Positions 12,501 to 25,136 are shown, numbered from the stretch's first letter. The stretch: 64,000 nt of DNA from Enchytraeus crypticus (GCA_905160935.1 CAJHZI010000649.1:310001-374000); one strand, 5' to 3'. Program-made: numbers and translations. Notes: generated from the letters alone by a model not told the origin.

Positions 12501-13079
12501 AATTTAACTGAAGGAAAATTACCGACAATCTAAGGAAAATAATTATGCGACTGTGCGTTAAAGATTTTTCAATATTTCATTTTATCAGACTAGAGTGTTT
12601 ATACACGTATAATATTCGATGATAAAGTTGTAAATATTTTATAGCATTAAAGTTATAGTCTATTTGCATGTATTGTTCGATGCGAAAGTTTCTAATATTA
12701 TATAGCACTACATTAGTTCTCCAATATATGAGATGGGAAAGCGAGTAGCAACCTACATAGAAGCTAGGATTGGTTATGGTAGGGTAGGACATGATAATTT
12801 GTAAAGTTGTGAGGGTATTTTTTGAAAAAGGAAACGCAAGTGTAAATAGAAGTAGTTGTACTAATTTAGAGTAATCAATGGGAGGCTGAAGTAGAGTAGG
12901 ATATTAGTACTACAGCGACTGGATGACGACGACATGATTTGGGTAGAATTTATAGGGTTAGCCAATTTAGGGGTAGGTTTCTATTGGACAGGTTGGATAG
13001 CACAGGATAAGGTAGGAAAAAGGTTTACCGAGGTGAATGAGTTGGGTTAATATGGTCGGGTTGGGTTCATTGAGTAGGG

Positions 13080-13455
13080 CAAAGTTGGTCGAGTTAGGTT
13101 TGATTGGTACAGCAGGGTAGAACTGGGTAGGGTACAACCGGGTAGAAATGGGTAGGGTACAGCAGGGTAGAACTGGGTAGGGTACAGCCGGGTTAAACTG
13201 GGTAGGGTACAGCCGGGTAGAAATTGGTAGGGTACAACCGGGTAGAAATGGGTAGGATACAGCCGGGTAGAACTGGGTAGGGTACAGCCGGGTAGAAATT
13301 GGTAGGGTACAGCCGTGTAGAACTGGGTAGGGTACAGCCGGGTAGAAATTGGTAGGGTACAGCCGGGTAAAAATTGGTAGGGTACAGCCGGGTAGAAATG
13401 GGTAGGGTACAGCTGGATAGAAATGGTGGGTAGGGTACAGCAGGGTAGAAAAGGG
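13080..13455 (+). repeat. G-rich 25 bp minisatellite with quadruplex-type spacing
   Basis: About 14 copies of GGTAGGGTACAGCCGGGTA plus GAACTG or GAAATG. GGG tracts are spaced by 2, 7 and 7 bases, which meets the common G3N1-7 quadruplex rule. Confidence 0.92.
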
Positions 13456-13849
13456 TACCTGTGAAGGAAAAGAGAGACTGGGTTAGTATAATATTATTAA
13501 TTTCCGGCAGGATAGAATACGTTTAGGAAATGAAAAAGGTAGCACAGTGTAGGGAAGCGATAGGTATTATTTGGGTAGGATGATGAAAGTAGAGTGCCGC
13601 AAGAATAGCATAGTATTGATTGTAAGTTGGACAAGTTACGGCATCTTTGTGTTGTGTAGAGTGGAAGTTTACCGAATCATAACTTCTTTGTATTTTCTAT
13701 TGGCCACAAGTCTGACTGTGAAGGGGGCGCACTAAAATTTTGACTCGGAGTATTCTAATAACTTTATTGTTATTATTCTGCAATTTTTATTCCATATGAT
13801 TTTAAGAAAGGCCTGGACTTCTTGATAATTAATATATGACATAGCATCT

Positions 13850-14335
13850 GCTATTCATGAATGCGTTGAGTGATATGATGTGTTATGTGATATGATGCAT
13901 TGTGTGATATGATGTGTTGTGCGATATGATGTGTTATATGATATGGTGTGCTGTATGATATAATGTGTTGTATGATATGATATAGTGTATTACATGTGTT
14001 GTGTGATATTATGTGTTGCGTGATATGATGTGTTGTTTGATGTGATGTGTTGTTTGATATGATGCGTTGGGTGATATGATATGTTGGGTGATATGATGTG
14101 TTGTGTGATATAATATGTTGTGTGATATGATGTGTTGTGAGATATGATGTTTTGTGTGATATGATGTGTAGTGTGATATGATGTGTAGTATGACATGATG
14201 TGTTGTATGGCATGATGTGTTGTATAGTATGATGTGTTGCGTGATATGATGTGTTGTATGACATGATGCGTTGTATGGTATGATGTGTTGTATAGTATGA
14301 TGTGTTGTGTGATATGACGTGTTGTAAAATATGTG
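13850..14335. repeat. (TGATATGATGTGTTGTG)n minisatellite
   Basis: About 28 copies of a 15-17 bp unit on the plus strand. The His/Thr/Ser-rich minus-strand frames are repeat artefacts. Confidence 0.93.
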
Positions 14336-14529
14336 TTTTACGAGATTTAAAAGTGTAGTATTGAAAAATAACTACATAACGTCCTTTATAATTTCTTAAT
14401 GCAATAGTAACCAGCCACTAGTTCAATGATATCTGGCAACTAATCATACTTTTACAAATGGAGCGAGACAGCATGTTAGACAACTTCATTATCAAGGTAG
14501 ATACGAGATATAAAACTTCAGCTGTTGGG

Positions 14530-16375
14530 GAGAAATATGGGTTAGACTGTTTAATTGTTAAGGAATATATAGGTAAGACTACTTCTTTCTTGGGAGAAAT
14601 ATGGGTTAGACCACTTAATTTTTTTTGAAGAATATGGGTTAGACCACATAAATGTTGGAAAGAAATATGGGCTAGACCACATAATAGTTGGGGAGAAATA
14701 TGAGTTAGACCACTTAAATGTTGGAAAGAAATATGGGTTAGACCACATAAATGTTGGAAAGAAATAAGGGTTTGACCACATAATAGTTGGAGAGAAATAT
14801 GGGTTAGACCATATAATGGTTGGGGAGAAATATGGATTAGACCATATAATAGTTGGAGAGAAATATGGGTTAGACCATATAATAGTTGGAGAGAAATATG
14901 GGTTAGACCACATAATAGTTGGAGAGAAATATGGGTTAGACCACATAATGGTTGGGGAGAAATATGGATTAGACCTCTTATTGGTTTGGGAACTATGAGT
15001 TTGATCTCTTAATTGTTGAAAAATATGAATTAGACCAATAACTGTTAACAAGACCAATAAACTGTTGATGAAGATATGGGTTAGACCACTTAATTATTGA
15101 GGGAGATGAGGTTAGACCACTTATTTGTTTGAGAGATGCGAGTTAGACCACCAAAGTTTTAAGGAGATATGGGTTAAACCTCTTAATTGTTGATGGGGAT
15201 ATGGGTTAGACCATTTAATTGTTGATGGGAATATGGGTTAAACCACTCAATTGTTGATGGGGGTATGGGTTACACCATTTAATTGTTGGAAAGGACATGG
15301 AATAACTTCATTGTTAGGGAGGAATGGGTTAGACCACTCAATTGTTAGGGAGGAATGGGTTAGACCACTCAATTGTTAGGGAGGAATGGGTTAGACCACT
15401 TAATTGTTAGGGAGGAATGGGTTAGACCACTTAATTGTTAGGGAGGAATGGGTTAGACCACTTCATTGTTATGGATAAATGGGTTGGACCACTTAATTGT
15501 TATGGAGAAATGGGTTAGACCACTTAATTGTTAGGGAGGAATGGGTTAGACCACTTAATTGTTGAGGGAAGTAAGGGTGAGACCATTTAATCGTAAAAAG
15601 GCAAATATGGATGAGACCACTTAATTATTGAGGGAGATGAGGTTAGACCACTTATTTGTTTGGAAGATATGAGTTAGACCATTAAAGTTTTAAGAGAGAT
15701 AAGGGTTAAACCTCCTAATTGTGTAGGGAAATAAATATCATAAATAATAGATCACTTAATATGTTATATATTGGAAAGATATGGGTCAAACCACTTAATT
15801 GTGAGGATATATGGATTAAACCATATAACAACTGAGAGAGATATAGGTTGAACCACTAAACTGTTGTTGAGGATATGGGTTAGGCAACTTAATTGTTGTA
15901 GAGGATATGGGTTAGAAAACTTAATTATTGAGGAAGGTAAGGGCGAGACTAGTTAATGCTTAGGGATATTTGTGTTAAATCACACAATTGTTCAGCGAGG
16001 TATATTGTAATGGGTTAGACCGTTAGACCACTTAATTGTTGCGAGAGATAAGGATTAGACCACTAAATTGTTAGATGGAAGGGTTAGACCACATAATTGT
16101 TGAGGGAGGTAAAGGTGAGACCATTTAATTTTTAGGGAGATGTGGGGTAAAACCATGTAATTGTTGGGGAGAAATATGATAAGACATTTAACTTTAGGTA
16201 GATGTGGGTTATACCATATACATGTAATTGTTGGGGATATATAGGATAAGACATTTAATTGCTGAGGGAGATAAGTGTTAGGCCATCCACGTTTTAAGGG
16301 ATATATGGATGAAACCACTTAACTGTGGGGGATATATGGGTTAAACCACTAAATTGTGGACGGATATGGGTTAAC
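14530..16375. repeat. 31-33 bp minisatellite with embedded GGGTTAGACC
   Basis: More than 45 copies in two subfamilies: 14.5-15.0 kb (GGAGAGAAATATGGGTTAG + ACCATATAATAGTT, 33 bp) and 15.0-16.4 kb (TTAGGGAGGAATGGGTTAG + ACCACTTAATTG, 31 bp). Units are contiguous with no unique spacers. Confidence 0.93.
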
Positions 16376-16384
16376 TCGCTTACT

Positions 16385-17496
16385 TATTGAGAAGTACACA
16401 CAGCACTGTTGATTGTGTCTATCTTTAGTGCTCAAGAAGTACACAGCACCGCTGACTGTGTTAGACAAGTACACACAGCACCATTGATTGTGTTTATCTC
16501 TAGTGTTAGACAAGTACACACAGCACCATTGATTGTGTTTATCTCTAGTGTTACACAAGTACACACAACACCATTGATTGTGCTTATCTTTAGTGTTAGA
16601 CAAGTACACACAACACCATTGATTGCGTCTATCTCTAGTGTTAGACAAGTACACGCAACACCATTGATTGTGTTTATCTCTAGTGTTGGAGAAGTACACA
16701 CAGCACCATTGATTGTGCTTATCTTTAGTGTTAGACAAGTACACACAACACCATTGATTGCGTTTATCCCTAGTGTTAGACAAGTACACACAACACCATT
16801 GATTGCGTTTATCTCTAGTGTTAGACAAGTACACACAACACCATTGATTGCGTTTATCCCTAGTGTTAGACAAGTACACACAACACCATTGATTGCGTTT
16901 ATCTCTAGTGTTAGACAAGTACACACAACACCATTGATTGCGTTTATCTCTAGTGTTAGACAAGTACACGCAACACCATTGATTGTGTTTATCTCTAGTG
17001 TTAGACAAGTACACACAACACCATTGATTGCGTTTATCTCTAGTGTTAGACAAGTACACGCAACACCATTGATTGCGTTTATCTCTAGTGTTAGACAAGT
17101 ACACGCAACACCATTGATTGTGTTTATCTCTAGTGTTAGGCAAGTACACGCAACACCATTGATTGTGTTTATCTCTAGTGTTGGAGAAGTACACACAGCA
17201 TCATTGATTGTGCTTATCTTGAGTCTTGGAAAAGTACATGCAACATCAATGATTGCGCCATCTTTAGCATTGGAGAAGTACACACAACATTATTGATTGT
17301 GCTTATCTTTAGTGTAGGACAAGTACAAGCAACATCAGTGATTACGCCTATCTTTAGCATTGGTGACATACGCATAACACCATTGATTGTGTCTATTATT
17401 AGAGTTGTAGAAGTACACACAGAACCAGTGATTGGGCCTATCTTTAGTGTACAGAGAGCACAATTGATTGCGTCTATCTTTAATGTTAGAGAAGCA
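16385..17496. repeat. 45 bp minisatellite, first block
   Basis: About 24 copies of GTTAGACAAGTACACACAAC + ACCATTGATTGCGTTTATCTCTAGT. Because 45 is a multiple of 3 and the unit lacks stops in several frames, three overlapping frames of 281-295 codons appear on both strands; none has a recognisable domain. Confidence 0.95.
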
Positions 17497-17800
17497 CATA
17501 CATAACATAACATAGCATAACGGCACACTGGGTCAGGAAGCACAGATGCTTGTTTAAGGCCCATTTCCTCCTTACTATCCATGGTTATTAGTAATCCATG
17601 CATTTTGATGACACATCATTGCATCTGGCGTATATTGAAGAAAAACCTTCCATCATCCTGGATTTATTATTTCCTTCAAAGCCGTCGACACTCGGTCTTC
17701 CAAAGTGGTCACCCACAAAGTACTAACTGAGGCCGATGAAGCTTAACTTCGATTATTGACGAGCAACTAAACCAATTACGCTAAATCCCGCCGTCAGAAC
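17497..17800 (-). mobile_element. 5S rRNA-derived SINE (SINE3-like), apparently complete, interrupting the 45 bp array
   Basis: On the minus strand the 5' head resembles 5S rRNA: AAGTTAAGCTTCATCGGCC, then CTCAGTTAGTACTTTGTGGG and TGACCACTTTGGAAGACCG, covering the internal polymerase III box A and box C region. A body follows, then a (TATGT)n tail. The array resumes on the other side. Related copies: 56225-56395 (-), 29095-29240 (+); 3' fragments at 23885-24005 and 1596-1665. Confidence 0.8.
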
Positions 17801-18740
17801 CTTTGATTATGCCTATATTTGATGCACAAAGCACCATTGATTGTGCTTATCTTTAGAATTAGACAAGTACACACAACACCATTGATTGTGCCTATCTGTA
17901 GTCTTGGATAGGTATAAACAACACCAATGATAGTACCTATCTTAGTATTGAAGAAATACGCACAACACCATTGACTGTGCCTATCTTTAATGTTGGAGAG
18001 GCATACACAGCACCGTTGATTGTGCCTATCTTTAGTGTTAGACAAGTACACAAAGCACCACTGATTCTGCCTACCGTTAGTATTAGACAAGTATATGAAA
18101 CACTAATGATTGTGCCGATCTTTAGCATTGGAGAAGTACACACAGCACCATTGATAGTGCCTATCTTTATAGTTGGACAAGTTCACAAAGCACCATTAAT
18201 TGTGCTTATCTTTAGAGTTGGCGAAGTACACACAAACCACTGATTGTGCCTCACCGTAGTGTTGATGAAGTACACTCGACACCATAGATTGAGCCTATCT
18301 CTAGTATTGGTGAAGTACAGTATACACAGCAACTACCATTGATTATGCCCATCTTTAGTGATGGATAAATATAAACGGCACCACTCTATTTTTAGTGTTG
18401 ATGAAGTACACACGTACATACAGTACCATTGCTTTTGCCTATTTCTAGTGTTAAAGCACAAACAGCACCATTGATTGTGCCTATCTGTAATGTTGGAGAA
18501 GTATACACACCATTGATTGTGCCTATCTTTAGTCTTGGATAGGTATAAACAATACCAGTGATAGTACCTATCTTAGTGTTGAAGAAGTACATTGACTAAG
18601 TACATTGAAGAAGCACCATTGACTGGGCCTATCTTTAGTGTTCGAGAGGCACACACAGCACCATTGATTGTGCTTATTTCTAGTGTTGGATTAGTATAAA
18701 CAGCACAATTAACTGTACTTATTTTCAAGTTACCTGGTTT
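17800..18740. repeat. 45 bp minisatellite, second diverged block
   Basis: About 19 diverged and truncated copies of the unit in 16385-17496, split from it by the 5S-SINE insertion. Confidence 0.88.
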
Positions 18741-18776
18741 CAAAATCCAGGTTAGCCAGTATATGATGCATATACC

Positions 18777-18992
18777 TTGGAGCCTATGGAAGGTAATTCG
18801 TATATCGTAGGTTACGCTATTAATTTCAATGATAAGAGTCATCATGGAAGCATCGATTGTAACCTGCCTGACCCTTGTAAAGCTATAGTTTCAACAGAGA
18901 AAACAGTTGCTGGTTGTTGCATTGGTTTGTCTCATACTGACTTCAAGTTCTTCATTGACAGCGGGGTCAGCCATTCCATTTCCACATTCTGA
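18777..18992 (+). pseudogene. possible decayed retroelement aspartic-protease fragment
   Basis: The open frame ends FKFFIDSGVSHSISTF, which resembles the DSGAS-type active-site segment of LTR-retrotransposon proteases. No linked reverse transcriptase or integrase can be recognised in the following kilobase, and the match is short. It could be chance. Confidence 0.25.
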
Positions 18993-20200
18993 ATCGCCCG
19001 TATATACGAGCAGGGACAAGCTGTATGCATATAATGTTCGAAAGATTTTTAATAATTCCGTTATTCCACTCATATAATTTTCGATGAATTATTTTAGTGA
19101 AATTGATGAGTTTCTAACTGCTATGGTAGAGAATTAGGTTGTTGATCTGGGTATAACCAAAGAGAGTCTAGAGCAATGGCACTAGCAAACGTTCTGTCAG
19201 GATATCAAATGAATGAATCCATTTCATTCCATCTTCAACAACGTCCCTATAAGTGGAGTGGTCCGAAAGCACAGCATGAAGCTGGATTATGCTTATTGAC
19301 TTAAAGCTTTAGTAGGCATTGCAGAGTGAAGTATTATATGTAGTATTGCGAGTATTGTTTGGTATGTTTTGGTATTTTGTTCTGTTGTTGCGCTATACAG
19401 TCGAGCTCAAAAATTCCAGTCTTTACGTTCAGGATGAACTGACCCGGGATCGTATCATGGATATTCACTGGACCGGTAATACGGATAAAGCTTCATTTAA
19501 AGTCTTACGATGTTAGCTACGTTAAGCCGTTTTACTCCATTTAACATCAGGTGCCTGATATAGTTCACTTTGTGGAATAGTAGGTACAGTCAAGTTGCTC
19601 ATATGATCAATCCCAAATTTTAGCGAGTCCATAGCTCCAAATATCCTGGATCCCATTATCCGATCAATTGATTCCGGAACAGGATTTCAGAACGAGTGAA
19701 GTCTAGGACACTCACAAAACAGTCACATGGATTATGGATCAATCTCTCTGTTCAAACCTGCGGCATTGTGCGATCCACAACAACTTCAACATTGCAGAAT
19801 GACCAGTGTAAAACATGGCGTGTGTCTAACCGTCAAAACGATCACAGTAGCAGCTAATAATCTCAGCGCTGCCTCAGGTTCAGGATTGGAGATCATTAAG
19901 CAGATACATGCTGTCCTACAATGTCCAAGGATTGTTTTCAACTACTTCAACCAGATGGAATGGTGGGGAAAAGACGAGGTATACGATATCTGAAGACGAA
20001 CAATATACACTTTTGATTTGCTATGCTCACCTCCGTTAGACTAAAGAAGACAAGATGTTCATCTTGTCGATCAGTAATTCACTACTAACACCCACCCATC
20101 TGTTCATCCTTCTGAATACTGCCGAGAGAGAGTGAGAGAGAGGTGGTAGTAGTGATTTACAATGGTGCGGAAGACCAATTGTGATCTAACGAGATATTGT
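18993..20200. other. intergenic, no gene recognised
   Basis: Several frames of 60-88 codons occur (for example 19727-19993 +), but none carries a domain I recognise. Composition is less repetitive than its neighbours, so a decayed retroelement is possible. Confidence 0.35.
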
Positions 20201-20214
20201 CATCTATGGGGACC

Positions 20215-21905
20215 TGTGATCTACTGGGGAGAGGCGGAGGACGAGACAATTGTTTTATCTAGAGTGCGAGTAATATTGATATAATGGGGGGGGGGGGGGT
20301 AATGTGATTTTAAATAGAGTGGGGGTAATTTATTATCTATTGGTGCAATTGTGATTTTATCTAGACTGGGGTAATTTTATCTACTGGGGTGGGACAATTT
20401 GTGATCTTATTTACAGTGGGATAATTTTCATTCTACTGGGGTTGCGCAATTATGGTCTTATCTAAAGATCTAAAGTGGGCAAATTTTTCCTTTTTGGGGT
20501 AATAGTGGTTTTACATTTTGTCTACTAGGGTGGGGCAATTGTGGTCTTATACAGAGTGGGGTAATTTGGCCTGCTAAAATTGTGATGTAATCTATTGTGG
20601 GAGTAATTTTGTCTACTGGGGTGTGGCAATCGTGGTCTTACTAGAGTGGGGTATTTTGGCCTACTAAGAGAGGGGTAATTGTGGTCTAATATTTTTATAC
20701 TGGGGGAAAAAAATTGAGGTCTCAACTATTGAGGGAGAAATTTTTCATCCACCAGGGTCAGGGCAATTGTGGTCTTATTTATAGTGGGGTAAATGTCTTT
20801 CTATTTGAGGGGATGGGGGGTAATTGTGATCTTATCTACACTTGGGGTAATTTTGTTTACTGGGGTGGAGCAATTGTGGTCTTATCACAAACGGAGTGGG
20901 GTAACTTCGGCCTACTGGGGGGTGGGGGTTATTGTGTTCTAATCTTATTTAGAGTGGGGGTAACTTCGGCCTACTGGGGGGGTAATTGTGGTCTTATTTA
21001 GAGAGGGAGTAATTCTGTCTATTAGGGTGGGGCAATTGTGGTCTTATCCAGGGAGGGGCAAATCTGATCTGCTGGGTGTGGGGCAATTGAGGTTTTATCT
21101 AGAGTGGGGGTAATTTCTATCTACTGGAAGGGAAAATTATGATCTTATCTAGAGTGGGGGTAATTTTGAACTACTGGGGTGGATCATTGCGATCTAATCT
21201 AGAGTGAGGTAATTTTGGTCTACTGGAGGTCAACTGTGGTCTTATTTAGTGTGAGGGTAATTTTGATATACTGGGCGATTGGGTGGGGTAATTGTGGCCT
21301 TATCTAATGAGGGGATAATTTATATCTACTAGGGGTAAGGCAATTGTGTTCTTATTTAGAGTGGGTTAAAGTGAGGTAATTTCATTCTACGGGGAGGGGG
21401 GGGGGTAATTGTGGTCCTATCTAGAGTGGGAATAGTCTTTATCTTCTAGGGAGTGGGCAATTGTTTCTTTTCTAGAGTGGGGGTAATTTTGCTTTCCTGG
21501 ATGTGGCAATTGTGATCTTATCTAAAGTGGAGTAATTTGGTCTACTAGGGGTAATTGTTGTCTTATTTAGTTTGGGGGTAATTTTGTTTACAGGGGTGGG
21601 GCAACTATGGTCTAATCTACTCATCTAGTGAGGGGGTAATTCTGATATACTGGTGGTGGGTCATTTGTGGTCTTATCTGAAGTGTGGGTAATTTAGTCTA
21701 CTGGATTGGGGCAATTGTGGTCTTATATAGTGAGCCTCTCTTTTAAGGGTGGGGCAATTGTTGTTTTATCTAGAGTGAGGTAGTTTTGGACAATTGGGGA
21801 AGTGGGTTATTGTGGTCTTACTTAGTGTGGGGGGTAATTTGGATCTACTGTTATTGGGGAGGTACTTGTGGACTTATCTTGAGGGCGGGTAATTATTGTC
21901 CGAGA
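20215..21905 (+). repeat. G/T-rich minisatellite, about 48-50 bp unit
   Basis: About 33 diverged copies built on TCTAGAGTGGGGGTAATTTT, then CTACTGGGGTGGGGCAATTG and TGGTCTTA. G runs of 3-12 bases are frequent. The plus strand is strongly G over C. Confidence 0.93.
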
Positions 21906-22069
21906 TACTACCAAAATTGCATTAGCATCGGACTATGCTATGGATAAATATTAATTTTCACGAACTGCCACAAATTTCAATAACTTTCAAGACCTTTTCA
22001 ACATTTTTTACGAACTTCAAAGAACTTTCTCGATGATTCAAGCACTTTTAAAAACATCCAAAAACTATT

Positions 22070-22145
22070 ATATACGCCAACGACAACAACAACAACAATT
22101 ACAGCGCTACTGTCGTCAATGACAACATCGAGAACCAAAATGCCA
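22070..22145. repeat. (CAA)n-tailed hairpin motif of a dispersed element
   Basis: CAACAACAACAACAATTACAG precedes a diverged form of the GTGCT...GACAACATCGAG hairpin that is perfect at 25102-25136. Related sites: 22955-23025, 28580-28615, 30150-30190, 43530-43580. Confidence 0.6.
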
Positions 22146-22455
22146 TCGGGAACTACCATAAGCTGTCGAGAGCAAGCAGGAAGAACATCCCAGTAAATTA
22201 TTTTCATGTCGGTGTTGCCACTCAAACGATACAAAAAAGAGTAGATCAGAAGTAATGTCTGCATGGGAGTATCGACAAAGACGTAAAACTAGCGACCGCA
22301 GCTGAAACAGCGTTTCAGACAATTCTCAAGTGAGTCAGATGGAATATTAAATAGAATCCAACCCGATTAGAAAAAAAATTATCAGTTTCAGTTGCAAATG
22401 ATTCTAAAGAACGTTACATGGTATAAACGAATAAAATCAATAGAATATTATATTC

Positions 22456-22527
22456 CATATGGTAGTAATATGCCGAGAGAGAAAGAGAGAGACAGAAAGA
22501 GTGAGAGAGAGAACTAGACAGACACAC

Positions 22528-22569
<42 letters not shown>

Positions 22570-22794
22570 TGAGAGAAAGAGAGAGAGAGAGAAATAAAAA
22601 GAACATGACAGAGGGAGAGATATAGGAAGGGGGAGAGAGAGAAAGACAGAGAGAGACAGAGAGACAGAGAGACAGACAGAGACAGACAGAGATACAGAGA
22701 TCGCTAGGAATAGAGAGGGAGAGATGGAGAGAGAGACATGGAGAGAGAGAGAGAGAGAGAAGAGAATGAGATAGAGAGAAAGAGAGAGTATGAC

Positions 22795-22891
<97 letters not shown>

Positions 22892-22920
22892 CATGAGAGA
22901 AAGACAGAGAGAGAGAATAA
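22456..22920. repeat. (GA)n microsatellite
   Basis: GA-rich with scattered C and T interruptions. Ser/Leu-rich minus-strand frames across it are not genes. Confidence 0.97.
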
Positions 22921-23540
22921 TGGATGATGCCAGTAATCTCATTCTTCATTTAATATAATAACAACAATTACAGTGCTACTGATGTCCATGACAACGTCGA
23001 GCACTATTGAGACAAATCCAATCGGTGAGCAAAAAGGTGGTCTAAGACGGTGCAAATTCAACAACAAATTTTAAACGAGACGTCTCCTGATGAATATCAT
23101 TTCAAGCGAATAATATTGCATGCTAAATTACCAATCGAAATTGCAAGCGTGTCAAATCATTCAGGGCCTTGTGACAAGCAAAACAAGCATAATTGGAGAG
23201 GGAATATGGCGATACGGTTAAAGTCTTCACCTCGGATACAATTGACCGGGGTTCAAAGGCTCGGTCAGCCAAAAAAAGAATGGACATCCCCTTCGGATCA
23301 TGGAAGGTTAATCTTGTATCCGAGCTTGATGCCGATTGGAACTATCAATATGAAAGAAAAGATTACCCATGACAAGGATTAATAATAACCTGACAGGACC
23401 GGTCACCTGAATGAGGTTATTTCATTCTTTTATCATTAATGAAAATGAATAAGTAAAAATAAATTATTATTAGCTAGAGTGGGATGGAGTTTGTCAGAGA
23501 GGGTGTGTTTAAAGAATAAGGATAGAGTTAGACTAGTTGG
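22921..23540. other. dispersed-element sequence, no gene assigned
   Basis: It begins with a copy of the CAA-tailed hairpin element (22955-23025). A 110-codon plus-strand frame at 23050-23382 follows; I recognise no domain and suspect element sequence. Confidence 0.35.
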
Positions 23541-23634
23541 TCAAGTTATAAAGTACAGGATGATGTAGGGTATAGTTGCCTATTACGAAGAATATAGGGT
23601 ATAGAATAGGTTAGGGTAGGATGAGACAGAATTT

Positions 23635-23810
23635 GTATTTATCATAAAACTGTAGAATTTATAGGATGGCCATGGTACAATTATGTACAATATTTAGAGT
23701 TTAGTGCTCTAGGGTAGGTATATAGGAAAATTATATAATTTTATAGGATGGCCATGGTACAATTATGTAAAATATTTAGAGTTTAGTGCTCTAGGATAGG
23801 TATTAAGGTT
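23635..23810. repeat. direct duplication, about 95 bp unit, two copies
   Basis: TTATAGGATGGCCATGGTAC followed by AATTATGTA(C/A)AATATTTAGAGTTTAGTGCTCTAGG(G/A)TAGGTAT occurs twice. Confidence 0.85.
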
Positions 23811-23884
23811 ATGACATACGGTGGAGGTGAGAAAGGTTTGACTGGGTAAACAAAGGTTATATTGGATCGCGGATGGGTTGATAA

Positions 23885-24005
23885 GTTATAACATAACATA
23901 ACATAACGGCACACTGGATCAGGAAGCACAGATGTTTGTTTAAGATCCATTTCCCCCTTGCTGTCCATGGTTATTAGTGATCGTTGCCTTTTGATGGCGC
24001 ATTAT
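23885..24005 (-). mobile_element. 5S-SINE 3' body and tail fragment
   Basis: It matches the body and (TTATG)n tail of the element at 17497-17800 but lacks the 5S head, as expected for a 5'-truncated retroposed copy. Confidence 0.7.
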
Positions 24006-25100
24006 GATAGAGTTGGTCCATTATACGCTAAGTTTATACACGGTAAGGGTAGGTTAAGTTTAAGGTAAGCAAAGGTTTTATTGTGTTGAGCTGCGTAGGT
24101 TTAGGTATGATAGGTAAATGATATATTGGGTAGGGATTATTAAGCCTGATTAGTTGGCAAGGATTTTATTTGGAAATGGTTCGGTTAGGTTCGGCAATTG
24201 AGCATACAAAATTATGTTGGTTAGGGATATTCAGGTTATGTTGGATTAGGAAATGCATCTGTCAACTTATACATGGAGTTAGTGGGATTGATTCCTGGAG
24301 AACTCATCGGAAAGAAAAATATCGGACATTAAAGGCAGCAGGAACTTGGATATTTCACTATGTGTTTCACTCTTTCACTATTTCATTTGTCAAAACTGTG
24401 ATCATATTATATCGGTTACGGTATTATAAAAAGGGCGTTAATATAAAGTATAAAATAATTAATAGAAGAGTTAGTTTAACGTGTATATGTTCAATCATAC
24501 AAATTTACTGTAGGCTATATTTGTAGCTAACGTTTAATTAGTTGTCTTTTCATTAAATATCTATATTCATTACGCAAATGGCTGTATAAGTGCACTTATA
24601 TATGTGTAATTGTAAGAATCATTAATCGAACTTACTATGGTCCGAATACACAAAAATACAATTATAAAATATAAAAGCAAACTAATACAATTGCATAATA
24701 CATTATATTAAAACAACATAAAATGTAACAAAACAATCAAGTACACTGATAAAATGTATACTGAAATCGTTTCTCAATCTATCCTCTATTATATTAGGCT
24801 ATAACACATAATGACCCCAAAGCAATTAAGATTTAAAAGAAAAACTGACCTCATTCTAGAATTATCTTAAGAGCACAACTGACTTAACAGATCTGAATGA
24901 CACATCTCATCTGACTGACACATCTCACTTGACTGACACATCACACCTGACTGAACAGATTGGTCGGCTGACCATTGGCTTATTAGCTGCATCAATCAAT
25001 CAATTTATAAATCAATCTATCAATCAATTTATAAATCAATCAAATTATCACACACTCAACCAACCCATCAGACGATTAATAAACAACAACAATATGATTC
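24006..25100. other. AT-rich intergenic, no gene recognised
   Basis: Short tandem runs such as CTGACACATCTCA (24895-24955) and ATCAATCAATTTATAA (24990-25045) occur. The 118-codon frame at 24170-24526 has no recognisable motif. Confidence 0.45.
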
Positions 25101-25101
25101 G

Positions 25102-25136
25102 AGTGCTCGATGTTGTCCATGACAACATCGAGCACT
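25102..25136. repeat. perfect hairpin, 16 bp arms and CAT loop
   Basis: AGTGCTCGATGTTGTC, CAT, then its exact reverse complement, preceded by AACAACAACAAT. Diverged copies recur at five or more places in the window, so it is the structured end of a dispersed element. Confidence 0.85.

Noticed and set aside
16349-17296. Three overlapping 280-295 codon frames on both strands
   Set aside because: Artefact of a stop-free 45 bp tandem unit; no domain or start context.
16385-18740. CRISPR-like array
   Set aside because: Units are contiguous with no unique spacers and the DNA is animal.
22514-22949. Ser/Leu-rich frames of 81 and 142 codons
   Set aside because: (GA)n microsatellite read in frame.
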